Assembly: GCF_000523235.1 (NCBI RefSeq)
Contig: NZ_CP006850.1
Span: forward strand, 6,386,001 to 6,450,000
Source: Nocardia nova SH22a
Lineage (GTDB): Bacteria > Actinomycetota > Actinomycetes > Mycobacteriales > Mycobacteriaceae
Reading direction: 5' to 3'
DNA length: 64,000 nucleotides
The position numbers were made by a program, and so were the translations under genes. Position 1 is the stretch's first letter, and every line of letters starts with the position of its first letter. The notes beneath the pieces are model-generated. The model saw nothing but the letters and a program-made list of their open reading frames with translations, did not search any database and was not told where the DNA came from. Below are positions 52,762 to 61,623 of this stretch, piece after piece.

Positions 52762-53837
52762 CGGCCTCCTCCGGACGGGGCGAACCTGGCCAGCACCTCG
52801 TCCACCGAAGGCAGCGGTTCGCCGAGATATCCCGATTCCAGGCAGTAGTCGAGAAGTGTTCGCAGATAGGGCTTTCCGGTGGCGGGGCAGTCCCGGCCGA
52901 GCAGCGCACGGGTGGTGGTGGTGTCGAACGCCGGTCGGCGGGCGAAGTAGCTGGTGTAGAGCGATCCGATCCGCTGGAAGTACTCGCGTTCCAGCGGGTC
53001 CAGATCGGCCGCCGCGAAAGAGGATTCGGGGACGAAGGTCGCGACACGGAAGGAGGGATACTCGGCGAAGACGTCGGAGATCTCGCGCAGTGACAGCGCG
53101 TCCGCGCCGACGGCGTGATGCGTTCTTCCCTCGGCGGACTCGAAATTCGTAGCGGCCGTGGCGATCACATCGGCGACGAAGTCGACCGGGGCGGGTGCGA
53201 TGGTGGCGTCGTAACGGCCTGGCAGCGAGCGCAACTTACCCTCGACGATCAACTTCACCACGGTGTAGAGGTTCTTGTACTCGCGGATCACGCCGGTGGC
53301 GGCGGCTCCGGTCACGATGCCGGGTCGCACGATCGTCCACCGCAGTCCCGGCGTGCAGCGCACCAACCGCTCGGCACGGAACTTGCTGTCCTCGTAGCCG
53401 TTTCCGAATGCCTGGCCGACATCGAGATCGTCCTCGGCGATCACGCCCGAGCGGATACCGCAGACGTAGGCGGTGCTCACGTGCACCAGTGGTACGTCCC
53501 AGCGTCGCGCCAGGTCGATCACCTCGGCGGTGCCCCGGACGTTGAGCTGCTCGTATTCCCCCGGGGTGGCGTCGAAGGCGGTGGTCGCGGCGGAGTGCAC
53601 GATCATGCCGACCCGGGCGCCGAGTTCCCGGGCGTCGGACAGCCCCAGCCGCGGCTGCCGGATATCGCCGCGCACGGTCTCCACCGGCGCCGCTTCGGAT
53701 CCGTCGTTGCGAATGACCCGCCCGTTGTCGTGCAGCAGGCCGATGACCGGCCGCCCGGCCGCGGCCAGGCGCGCGACCACCTCGGCGCCGACCAGGCCGC
53801 CCGCCCCGGTGACCAGTACCGCGTCCCGCGCGCTCAC
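52758..53837 (-). CDS. thioester-reductase-like SDR (NAD-binding 4)
   Basis: 359-aa extended SDR related to thioester-reductase domains and fatty acyl-CoA reductases. VLVTGAGGLVGAEVVARLAA (cofactor), VHSAATTAFDATPGEYEQLNVRGT, HVSTAYVCG and the Tyr/Lys pair around NGYEDSKFRAERLV. The last ~120 residues (FAEYPSFRVATFVP … LGRDCPATGKPYLRTLLDY) resemble FAR-type C-terminal domains. It could release an acyl chain from the neighbouring ACP as an aldehyde or alcohol using NADPH. Stop overlaps the NDPK-like start and its start overlaps the ACP stop, 4 nt each. Confidence 0.85.
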   Translation of the reverse strand: MSARDAVLVTGAGGLVGAEVVARLAAAGRPVIGLLHDNGRVIRNDGSEAAPVETVRGDIRQPRLGLSDARELGARVGMIVHSAATTAFDATPGEYEQLNVRGTAEVIDLARRWDVPLVHVSTAYVCGIRSGVIAEDDLDVGQAFGNGYEDSKFRAERLVRCTPGLRWTIVRPGIVTGAAATGVIREYKNLYTVVKLIVEGKLRSLPGRYDATIAPAPVDFVADVIATAATNFESAEGRTHHAVGADALSLREISDVFAEYPSFRVATFVPESSFAAADLDPLEREYFQRIGSLYTSYFARRPAFDTTTTRALLGRDCPATGKPYLRTLLDYCLESGYLGEPLPSVDEVLARFAPSGGGR

Positions 53838-54085
53838 AGCCGGACCGCCTCGATCAGGGCCACCACATCACCGATTCGCCGCACGCCCGCCAGCTGCTCG
53901 GGGCGGTAGCGCGGCAGGCCGAAGGCACGCTCGAGCACCAGCGTGAGTTCCATCAACCGCAGCGAATCGAATGCCAGGTCCTCGACCAGGCGCAGATCGT
54001 CGGTGAGGTCCGCGGGTGGTTCCGGCGCCATCGCGACGACGAGCTGCCGGACCCGCTCGGCCACCGTACTGTCCACATTCGTCAT
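53834..54085 (-). CDS. acyl carrier protein
   Basis: 83-aa ACP. The phosphopantetheine attachment serine is in LAFDSLRLMELTLVLE (Ser ~residue 40), with DDLRLVEDL in helix 1-2 loop and a C-terminal RRIGDVVALIEAV helix. It would carry the acyl chain activated by the adjoining FAAL and deliver it to the thioester-reductase-like SDR or the AfsA-like enzyme. The ATG overlaps the FAAL stop by 4 nt and its stop overlaps the SDR start by 4 nt. The longer open frame to 54487 lies in the FAAL gene and is noise. Confidence 0.93.
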   Translation of the reverse strand: MTNVDSTVAERVRQLVVAMAPEPPADLTDDLRLVEDLAFDSLRLMELTLVLERAFGLPRYRPEQLAGVRRIGDVVALIEAVRL

Positions 54086-57000
54086 CGCGGGCCTCCGTCG
54101 TGCTGATGGGGTTGCTGTCCGCCCGAACCGAGGAGATCGCGGGCCTCGTCCAGGGGGAGTTCGGTGTCGAGATAGGCGGCCGGGCGCAACCAGTCGTAAC
54201 TGATGTCCAGTGTGCGCCGCCACTGCTCGCGGGAGTCGAAGGATGCCGGAAACTGTGTGCCACCGGCGATCTCGCGCACTTCGGCGATGAGTTCGTCGAG
54301 AACCGCCAGCTCCGCCGGACCGTCGGCGCCCGCATCGGCGACCTCGGCGAAGCGCACGCTCGCCGCCCGCTCCACGAGTCCGGTCAGATTGCCGCTGTCG
54401 GGCAGGAGGGCCCGGAGTGTGCGCACCGGCGCCACATCGGCGGGCAGAGGGTGAATCCCATAGGTGGACAGTGCCATTCGAACACACATGGCGATCGCGC
54501 GATGTGCCGCGATCTCCGCGACCGCGCCCTGCCCGGACTTGACCGCGCCCATCAGATCCTCACGGGCGTTCTCCAGCACCACATTCGACCACACCACCGC
54601 CATCGCGCAGGCGACGAAGCGATCCGCCGGTAACGGTGACAGGGTCGCGATCGGCCGGTCCGCGCCGCCGCCCGCCAAGCCGAGTGCGGGCATGCGCGCC
54701 GAGGGTATCGGCGTGAAGGGGCGCAACGGCTTGCACATCGCCAGCGCCGGAGTCAGTACTTCCGAACCGCCCGGCGCCTGCCCGCGTAGCGCCAGGCCCA
54801 CGAAGCCCAGCCGCACGAATTCGGCCAGCTCGGCGCCTATCGGCGCTCTACCCAGCAGATCGGCGACGGATTTCCGGGCGACGACCGCGCGCCATGCGGC
54901 AGCCCCCGGTTCCGACAGGGCGAAGACATCCCGATCGTCGCGGATGACGTGGATGCGCTCACCGATCGGCCAGGTCGTCACCCCGTCACGTCGCGTCACC
55001 AGGACGCGATCGGGATCGTCGGCCACGTCATCGATGCCGAATTCGCTCGCCAGCGAGCAGATCTCGGCAATCGTGGCGGATGCGCCCAGCTGACGGTAAG
55101 CGTCGATGAGGCGGACGGACTCCGCATCACCGCCCGCGACGATCCGATCCAGTTGCCGCGGTAGCCATTTCGTCTCGAGATAGGTCTCTCCGCGGGTAGC
55201 CGCCCAGGATTTCACCGCCTGCAGCAGACCGTCGCGGGCCCAGCCCTCGGGCTCCTCGGCAGCGCCCATGGCTCGCAATGCCACCGCGTACCACAGGGCG
55301 TGGCGGCTGCGGTGCGCCCACCAGCGCGCCACAATCGACGCGAAGTCCGCGGCGGGCACGAGCGCCGCCAGCCCGTTCAGATCGACCTCCGAGCCGGGAC
55401 GCACCACGGTCGCGTTGCCGAAACGCTGACAGCGGTTGAGCACGTCCTCGTCGAGATCGCCGATATCGGCCGCGGCGACCCGTTCGAGCTGTGCCCGCAA
55501 CTGGGCCTCCGACCGGGTGCGGATCTCGATGCGGCGGCCGTCGGCGAATACGACGGTCGGCAGCGTCGGCATCTCCTCCGCACCCGGTGACACGATCAGG
55601 AAATCGATATCGGAGCCCTCGTTGCCGAATCCCTCCGCCAGCGACCCCTCGAACAAGGCGGCGGAATTCGGCGGCACCGTCACCGATGCCAAGGCGGCGT
55701 CGAGCAGTTGCTCGATCCGTTCCGGCGCGAGCACCGGCGCCGCAACGGAATTGGTGGCGGCGGCGTCCACCGGGTGTTCGGTGGCGCCGTCGAGCCTGCC
55801 CTCGGCATACAGCCGCCACATGTGCCTGCGGCGTGGTTTACCGCTGGAGGTGCGGCGGATGAAGCCACGCGGGCCGGTCACCACCGCGACCGTGCCCGCC
55901 GGACCGAGCTCACCACGAACCACGGTGCGCGCCTGGGTGATCCAGTCACCGGGCGCGGTCTCGGCGAACAGCGCGATGCCCGGCACACCGCTGCCAGCGA
56001 GTGCCACCGCGGCGAGTTTGCCCTTGGTGATGCCGGTTTCGCGGGCCACCCGCGACTCCACGTCCTCCATGAACACCGAACGGCCGCGCACCTTCAGGCT
56101 GGTGCCCATCCGGCCGAGGACGAATACCTCGTCGCGATAACGGAATCCGGCATCTCCCGAGTACAACCGGCCGTCGGTGATCCGGGTGGATCCGGTGCTC
56201 TCGTCGGTGTATCCCAGTGCGACGGAGTCACCGACGACGACCATCTCGCCGAGTACCCCGTCCGGCAGTTCCCGCCCCTGCTCGTCGACCACGAGGACGG
56301 TGGATTCCGGTGTGGAGTAACCGAGTCCGGTGATCCAGCCCGGTCCGCTCACCCACTGTTCGTCGGTGAGCGCGGCCTCGGCGACCACCCGAACCGGATG
56401 GCCGGGCCGCAGTGTCGCGGTGTCCAGGCGCAGTGCGGTCAGCGGCCGGTCGCGCGCCGAGGAGGTGACCATGAGCGTCGCCTCCGCGAGTCCGTAGGCC
56501 AGGGTGTAGGCCGCCGCCGAAAAGCCCTGCGCGCCCGCGAGTTCGGCGAAGGAGCGCAGGTCGGCGACCTCCACCGGCTCCGATCCGACCGCGAGGGTGC
56601 GCCAGCCCGACAGATCCAGATCCGCGATCTCCTCCGGCGCGACCCGGTGGGCCACATAGCCCAGCGCGAACGACGGTGACGGTGAATGCTGGGCGCGCGT
56701 CATCGCCCGCAGCCAGCGCGCCGGATCGCGCACGAACTGATCCGGGCGCATCAGATACAGATCGCCCTGATTCGCGACGGTGGTCAGGAATGCCCCGACC
56801 AGCCCCATATCGTGATACAGCGGCAGCCACGACACCATCGCCTCACCGGGGCGCCAGTCGATCAGAGCGCTGATCATCCGGATGTTGTTGGCGAGGTTGT
56901 GCCACGACACCCGCACCCCGCGCGGATTCCCGGTCGAGCCGGAGGTGAACTGCAGCAGCGCGGTCTCGGCCGCGGGGGCCAGCACCGCGTCGGCGGCGGG

Positions 57001-57462
57001 CCCGGAATCGCCGACCACCACCGGGTCGTCGGTGCGCCCGGCCGCCGTCATCGCCTCCCGCACCAGCGCTTCCAGTTCCACCGAAGTGACGACCACCCGC
57101 GGCGCGGCCTGCACCAGGATCGCCGCGACATGTTCGATGTACTGCGCCATGTCGGCGAACATCGGCGGCGCGATCGGGGTGAACACCCCACCGCACGCCC
57201 AGACCGCGTAGAAGGCCGCGACACAAGGGAATCCGGTGGGCATGACCACGCAGGCGCCGGCGTCGGCGGCATCGGTTCCCAGGCCCCGTTCACGCAACTG
57301 CCCGGCCACCGACCAGGTGAGGTCGGCGAGTTCGGCGTAGCTGCGGAACTGCCAGCCGTCCTCCTCGTCGGCGAGATGTATTCCGGTGCCGGTGGCGGGA
57401 CGCACCAGCCAGCCGCGGACCAGGGCCTCGTCCTCGCTCATCGCCTGCGCATCAGTGGGCAT
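54082..57462 (-). CDS. fusion: fatty-acyl-AMP ligase + nucleotidyltransferase + PqqD-like region
   Basis: 1126 aa. Residues ~1-580: adenylate-forming FAAL, with LLQFTSGSTGNPRGVRVSW, WLPLYHDMGLVG (FAAL hallmark), TLAYGLAEATLMVT and the catalytic Lys in RRTSSGKPRRRHMWRLY. Residues ~610-690: an NTase fold of the MNT/KNTase kind, LFEGSLAEGFGNEGSDIDFLIV (GS-x10-D-x-D). Residues ~700-830: helical, with WWAHRSRHALWYAVALRAMG. Residues ~860-910: PqqD-like (VFALSEPGAAAWRAVVARKS). The rest is helical. FAAL would load an acid onto the next-gene ACP; what the NTase modifies is unknown. ATG 57462 has AGGAG 7 nt upstream and overlaps the PEP-enzyme stop by 11 nt. I know no characterised protein of this architecture. 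Confidence 0.82.
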   Translation of the reverse strand: MPTDAQAMSEDEALVRGWLVRPATGTGIHLADEEDGWQFRSYAELADLTWSVAGQLRERGLGTDAADAGACVVMPTGFPCVAAFYAVWACGGVFTPIAPPMFADMAQYIEHVAAILVQAAPRVVVTSVELEALVREAMTAAGRTDDPVVVGDSGPAADAVLAPAAETALLQFTSGSTGNPRGVRVSWHNLANNIRMISALIDWRPGEAMVSWLPLYHDMGLVGAFLTTVANQGDLYLMRPDQFVRDPARWLRAMTRAQHSPSPSFALGYVAHRVAPEEIADLDLSGWRTLAVGSEPVEVADLRSFAELAGAQGFSAAAYTLAYGLAEATLMVTSSARDRPLTALRLDTATLRPGHPVRVVAEAALTDEQWVSGPGWITGLGYSTPESTVLVVDEQGRELPDGVLGEMVVVGDSVALGYTDESTGSTRITDGRLYSGDAGFRYRDEVFVLGRMGTSLKVRGRSVFMEDVESRVARETGITKGKLAAVALAGSGVPGIALFAETAPGDWITQARTVVRGELGPAGTVAVVTGPRGFIRRTSSGKPRRRHMWRLYAEGRLDGATEHPVDAAATNSVAAPVLAPERIEQLLDAALASVTVPPNSAALFEGSLAEGFGNEGSDIDFLIVSPGAEEMPTLPTVVFADGRRIEIRTRSEAQLRAQLERVAAADIGDLDEDVLNRCQRFGNATVVRPGSEVDLNGLAALVPAADFASIVARWWAHRSRHALWYAVALRAMGAAEEPEGWARDGLLQAVKSWAATRGETYLETKWLPRQLDRIVAGGDAESVRLIDAYRQLGASATIAEICSLASEFGIDDVADDPDRVLVTRRDGVTTWPIGERIHVIRDDRDVFALSEPGAAAWRAVVARKSVADLLGRAPIGAELAEFVRLGFVGLALRGQAPGGSEVLTPALAMCKPLRPFTPIPSARMPALGLAGGGADRPIATLSPLPADRFVACAMAVVWSNVVLENAREDLMGAVKSGQGAVAEIAAHRAIAMCVRMALSTYGIHPLPADVAPVRTLRALLPDSGNLTGLVERAASVRFAEVADAGADGPAELAVLDELIAEVREIAGGTQFPASFDSREQWRRTLDISYDWLRPAAYLDTELPLDEARDLLGSGGQQPHQHDGGPR

Positions 57463-60133
57463 CGGATCGCTCCTGTTCGTCGAGCACGGTGACGGTCCCG
57501 GCGGTACCGTCCACGCGCAGCGGCATTCCGGTACGGACGGTCCGGGTCACACCCGGAATCTGCACCACCGTCGGCACGCCCAGTTCGCGTGCGACGATGG
57601 CCACATGGGTCAGCGGGCTGCCGCGCTCGATCACCAGCGCGGTCGCCGAGGGCAGCACGGCGACCCAGCCCGGATCGGTCCGATAGGTGACCAGGACCCC
57701 ACCGGCGACGTCGCGCGGTTCGTCCACCACGACGGCGGCACCGGTGCCCGTGCCGCCGCCGGAGGGTGTTCCGGTGAACACCGAACCCGCGGTGGCGGCC
57801 GGAGTGTCGGTGACCGGCACCCATCCGGCCGCCGCGAGTTCGGCGGGCCCGAAGCCGTCACCGTGGGTGACGAAGCGCGGGGGCGCGACCAGGCGCGCGT
57901 CGGCGGCGCGCTGCTGTTTGCGCGCGGCGACCACGGCACGCAGGCCGTCCGTCTCACCGCCCTCGTAACAACCGCGCAGTTGCGGCAACGTCAGCTGGAA
58001 CACATCGGAGAAGTCGTCGATGACGTCGCGCCGCACCAGATCTCGGCCCATGATCCGGATCGTGCGCTTGACCATCCCGAAGGCCCGGGTGCGGCAGAAG
58101 CGCAGGCTCTCCCGGTGCCCGGCACAGCGAGCGACCTTGCGGCGCAGGCGTTCGTAGATTCCGCGCCGCCAGCCCCGCAGGTGCGCGTCGAGGTACTGCT
58201 GCGCGTCGTCGGCGGCCCGGTTCTGCGGCTCCGGCAGTGCGGCCAGCAGCATGACGAACAGAGCGGACGGATCCTCGCGCAGATCCGGCGTCTCCAACTT
58301 CAACTCGTCCAGGCTGCGATAGCCGTACCGGTCGATGTAGTCGTCGACCCGGGCCCGGAACTCGTCGTGCCCCGCATCGGCCAGTGCATCGTAAACACCT
58401 TCCGGCGCAGTGGTTTCCACGATCTTGCGCAGTTCCGGATCAGCGCGGACCAGCGCCGCGAGCTCCGACATCGCCCGCGCGGGCTCGGCGGATTCGACGT
58501 CGGCGCCCGGGCCCGCGACCGCGTAGAGGAACCACTCCGGGGCCTTCGGCAGGAATATCCGGGTGAGGATGTAGAGCAGGCCGGTGAGCGTGAGCAGCAT
58601 CGCGTCCAGCACCATCATCGGACCCCAGCGGTGCACGAGTTCGCGATCCAGTTCGCGGTAGCGCGCATAGGCTTCGGGGCCGGTGTCGGCGCTGTCGTCG
58701 TGCGCTTCGAAGGCGTCGTAGACCCGGTAGAAGTCGTCCAGGAATTCCCGCATCATCGCATCGATGTCGCGGATTCGGCGGAAGTAGACGGCCGTCGTGC
58801 GGGCGCGCGCGATCAGGCGCGTGATCGGATTGCCGAAGGTGAACGGGCGCAATGTCTTCGCGACATCGTCCGGCAACGGTTCGGCGACCCCGAGTGCGGC
58901 CTCCAGCACCTTGCGGTTGAGTGGATAGCCCGGCGCGATGCCCACCATCCGGTACCAGTGCAGCAGGTTGTAGTAGACCCGGCCGTGAAAGTAGCCCAGC
59001 AGCACCGGTGTCCAGGTGTCGGTCTGGCGCACCTGCTCGGCGGGTACGGCCAGCGACTGCGCGTAACCCCGGTAGACCCGGCCGTAGATGTCGGCGGCCG
59101 TGGTGAAGGTCAGCGGCGAGGTGATGCCGTTGAAACTCTCGATGATGTTGGAGTTGTCCCAGATTCGCTGTTCACCGGCGGGCACCTCTTCTCCGGCGCC
59201 GCGCAACTGGGCTCCGGTGACGGTGGTGACCGGGCGCGCCTGCAGTACCCACAACCGGCCGTCCGGATCGAAGGCCCATTCCACATCCTGCGGTCCGCCC
59301 GAGGCGTCCTCGATCCGGCGGCCGAGGTCGATCACCTGGCGCACCTGGGCGTCGTCCAAGGCGGGCCGTTCCCGCAACTGCGGCTCGACTTCCACCGCGA
59401 CACAACCCTGTTCACCCGCGGCGCGGTAGCGAATCGACTTCTCCCCCAGGACCGATTCCACGACCGATCCCGAAAACTTGTCCACGACAAGGGTATCGGC
59501 ATCCACGGCACCGGAGACCAGCCCCTCGCCCAGCCCGTACACCGCGCTCAGCACCATCCGGTCGGTGGCGCCGGTGGCCGGATCGCAGGTGAACAGCACA
59601 CCGCTCGTCTCGGCCGCGACCATCCGCTGCACCACGACCGACGGAATTCCGGGCAGGGCGAGGCCGTGCGCGAAACAGTAGGCGATCACCCGGGGCGCCA
59701 GCGCCGAGGCCCAGCACGCGGTGACGGCGGTGGCGACGGCCTCGGCACCGGTCACATTGAGAAATGAATCGAACTGCCCGGCAAACGAATACGCCGCCCC
59801 GTCCTCCACCGCCGCCGACGAGCGCACCGCCACCGCGGCCCGATCGAGCTGCCGCCACATCCCGTCCATCGCCGCGACCAGGGCGGTGGGCGGGGCGGCG
59901 GTCATGATGCTCGCCCGCAGGACCGCGCCGCGCGACAGCGCCTGGTCGAGATCGGCGGAGCGGACGAATTCGGCCGCTGCCGAGACGATCTCGGGCGGCA
60001 TCAGTTCGAACAGATCCGGCGTCACCACCAGCCAATCCGGCACCGGCAACGCGGCATCGCGCAATCGGCGCAGTCCGGCCGCCTTACCGCCGCCCTCGGC
60101 AGCGGTCCCGAGACCCGTGTCGGATCCGTGCAC
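57452..60133 (-). CDS. PEP-utilising/rifampin-phosphotransferase-like enzyme
   Basis: 893 aa in the PEP-synthase/RPH family. Residues ~1-320: ATP-grasp, with GGKAAGLRRLRDAALPVPDW, AVAVRSSAAVEDG, SGVLFTCDPATGA, AVYGLGEGLVSGAVDADT and RLWVLQARPVTTV. The middle ~480 residues are the long helical acceptor-binding region (KRTIRIMGRDLVRRDVIDDFSDVF). C-terminus: swivelling domain, ERGSPLTHVAIVARELGVP with phosphoHis ~843. It would use ATP to phosphorylate a small molecule at the expense of a phosphohistidine intermediate. GTG 60133 has AGGAG 5 nt upstream and heads the operon. Two palindromes lie in the upstream gap shared with the EspG-like gene. Confidence 0.85.
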   Translation of the reverse strand: MHGSDTGLGTAAEGGGKAAGLRRLRDAALPVPDWLVVTPDLFELMPPEIVSAAAEFVRSADLDQALSRGAVLRASIMTAAPPTALVAAMDGMWRQLDRAAVAVRSSAAVEDGAAYSFAGQFDSFLNVTGAEAVATAVTACWASALAPRVIAYCFAHGLALPGIPSVVVQRMVAAETSGVLFTCDPATGATDRMVLSAVYGLGEGLVSGAVDADTLVVDKFSGSVVESVLGEKSIRYRAAGEQGCVAVEVEPQLRERPALDDAQVRQVIDLGRRIEDASGGPQDVEWAFDPDGRLWVLQARPVTTVTGAQLRGAGEEVPAGEQRIWDNSNIIESFNGITSPLTFTTAADIYGRVYRGYAQSLAVPAEQVRQTDTWTPVLLGYFHGRVYYNLLHWYRMVGIAPGYPLNRKVLEAALGVAEPLPDDVAKTLRPFTFGNPITRLIARARTTAVYFRRIRDIDAMMREFLDDFYRVYDAFEAHDDSADTGPEAYARYRELDRELVHRWGPMMVLDAMLLTLTGLLYILTRIFLPKAPEWFLYAVAGPGADVESAEPARAMSELAALVRADPELRKIVETTAPEGVYDALADAGHDEFRARVDDYIDRYGYRSLDELKLETPDLREDPSALFVMLLAALPEPQNRAADDAQQYLDAHLRGWRRGIYERLRRKVARCAGHRESLRFCRTRAFGMVKRTIRIMGRDLVRRDVIDDFSDVFQLTLPQLRGCYEGGETDGLRAVVAARKQQRAADARLVAPPRFVTHGDGFGPAELAAAGWVPVTDTPAATAGSVFTGTPSGGGTGTGAAVVVDEPRDVAGGVLVTYRTDPGWVAVLPSATALVIERGSPLTHVAIVARELGVPTVVQIPGVTRTVRTGMPLRVDGTAGTVTVLDEQERSDAH

Positions 60134-60202
60134 CAGCTCTCCTGTCGTGACCGCGTGCCTGCCGCGCGGTCGATCGCAGAGTTCGTAAACGGTGAATCTG
60201 AA

Positions 60203-60233
60203 ACATATTCACTTCTATGTACCGGACGTCCGG
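60203..60233. promoter_or_regulatory. two palindromes in the PEP-operon/espG gap
   Basis: ACATA-8 nt-TATGT (60203-60220) is a perfect inverted repeat, and CCGGACGTCCGG (60222-60233) a perfect 12-bp palindrome directly beside it. They lie 70-100 bp before the operon's GTG at 60133 and 170 bp before the espG-like start. A regulator for either gene could bind. Confidence 0.55.
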
Positions 60234-60402
60234 AGTCCGAAAAAGCCCCGTCGAGCAGGCGGTCAGCAGGGCGTTGTCTCGATATACCGGGTGCGCTCAT
60301 CGGTGTTAACCGAAAATCGAAACAAGATCGGCTGGCCGCTCGCCGGGCACCCGGCTACGCTACGTGGAGGCTGGCGACGATCGGTGGAGGGTGAATCTCG
60401 GC

Positions 60403-61107
60403 GTGAGTTGGTCATTCACTCCCGACGAGTTCGCGCATGTCTGGCGCGAGACCGATCTCGATCGCCATCCCTTCCCCCTCCGAATCCTCGAAACACCCCG
60501 CACCGAGGACGAGGCGGCGAAAGTGCGCCAGAACCTCGACAATCGCCTGCCGCTCGGCGCGGACCCGGATCTGTCGGCGTGTCTGCGCATCCTCGCCGCG
60601 CCGCACACGCGAGTCGTCGCCATCGGGGGCGCGCACACTCCGGGATCCGAAATCCGCGCCATCGGGGCCGCGATCTACGACCACGCCGTCCTCGCGGTCC
60701 AGGATCCCGGCCGCACCCCCGGTTTCGGCGGGCCGATCAGGCTGTCCATCGGCCACACCGGCAAACTGGGCGCCCGCATCGCCGCACTCCTGCCGGACTG
60801 TCCCGCCGGTGGTGAACCCGCGCGCTCGGCGCCCTCGGACGCGGTCCGTAGCGAGGACCGGGACCGGCCGGTACCGCCCACGGCGCCGCGAATCCGCCGC
60901 CTGCTGCTCAAACCACACACCGCCGAGGGACATATCCGGATCGAGGGCGGACTCGACCGGGAACGCCCGCCCAGCCCGCTCTACTACACCTGGATCGACG
61001 TGGCCGACGACGGCAGATATCTCATCAAGGCCGCCGACGAGGTGCACATCGTGCCCGCGAACCGGCAACAGATCGGCACCCATCTGCAAAAACGCATTCC
61101 GCGCTGA
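60403..61107 (+). CDS. ESX secretion-associated EspG-like protein
   Basis: ~234-aa cytoplasmic chaperone of the EspG family, which binds PE/PPE-type dimers for type VII secretion. WSFTPDEFAHVWRETDLDRHPFPLRI is the EspG opening; DRRYLIKAADEVHIVPANRQQ-like DGRYLIKAADEVHIVP and LYYTWIDVADDGR close the family's C-terminal sheet. Starts are ambiguous: GTGs at 60364, 60391 and 60403 share a frame, and the GGAGG at 60386-60390 fits none well. Neighbours on the same strand are an ESX-type small protein and a PPE-like protein, consistent with a secretion set lacking its own ATPase or channel genes. It is divergent from the AfsA-type operon. Confidence 0.8.
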   Translation: MSWSFTPDEFAHVWRETDLDRHPFPLRILETPRTEDEAAKVRQNLDNRLPLGADPDLSACLRILAAPHTRVVAIGGAHTPGSEIRAIGAAIYDHAVLAVQDPGRTPGFGGPIRLSIGHTGKLGARIAALLPDCPAGGEPARSAPSDAVRSEDRDRPVPPTAPRIRRLLLKPHTAEGHIRIEGGLDRERPPSPLYYTWIDVADDGRYLIKAADEVHIVPANRQQIGTHLQKRIPR

Positions 61108-61193
61108 AGGCGGTGCCGGTGGTCACGCTCGCCGCGTCCCGCGGGCTCCGACCCATTAGGCTGGAAAGGACCGACCGATCTCAGGGGGTGCTC

Positions 61194-61568
61194 ATGACGA
61201 TCGAGACCAGCCAGGCCGATATCGCCAGATTCCTGCAGGCCGCGCGCGGGGGAACCGTCACCTTCGATCCAGCGGCCGCGCGCGGGTGCGCCGCGATCTA
61301 CCAGCAGCAGGCCGACCGGCTGCGCGAACTCCAGCAGCGACTGGATTCGGTATCGGATCTCACCGGATTCGGCGGATTCTTCTCCGCGCAGCAGTTGCAG
61401 GCCGGTTTCGGCCGCAAGGCCCGCGACGCCGCCGAACTGCTCGACCAGTACATCGCCGCGGCGTATCGCATGAAAGAGGCATTCCTGATCAGCGCCGGAC
61501 TGTACGAAGAGGCAGACAGTGCGCACGCGGCGGCACTGCGGGCGGTCGGCGCCGGGATGTCGCGATGA
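61194..61568 (+). CDS. small ESX-type helical protein
   Basis: 124-aa all-helical protein that follows the EspG-like gene by 86 nt and precedes the PPE-like gene by 55. FDPAAARGCAAIYQQQADRL and LQAGFGRKARDAAELLDQYI form two long helices joined by a GFGGFF turn, as in WXG100-like hairpins, although no WXG is present. It may be the partner that pairs with the PPE-like protein as a secreted heterodimer. Start ATG 61194 has GGGGGTG 3-4 nt upstream. Family identity is inferred from context and shape. Confidence 0.6.
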   Translation: MTIETSQADIARFLQAARGGTVTFDPAAARGCAAIYQQQADRLRELQQRLDSVSDLTGFGGFFSAQQLQAGFGRKARDAAELLDQYIAAAYRMKEAFLISAGLYEEADSAHAAALRAVGAGMSR

Positions 61569-61623
61569 ACGCCGCGGCGCCGCACCACCCGTGCGAGACC
61601 GGCGGTGAGGACGGTTCCAGCAG

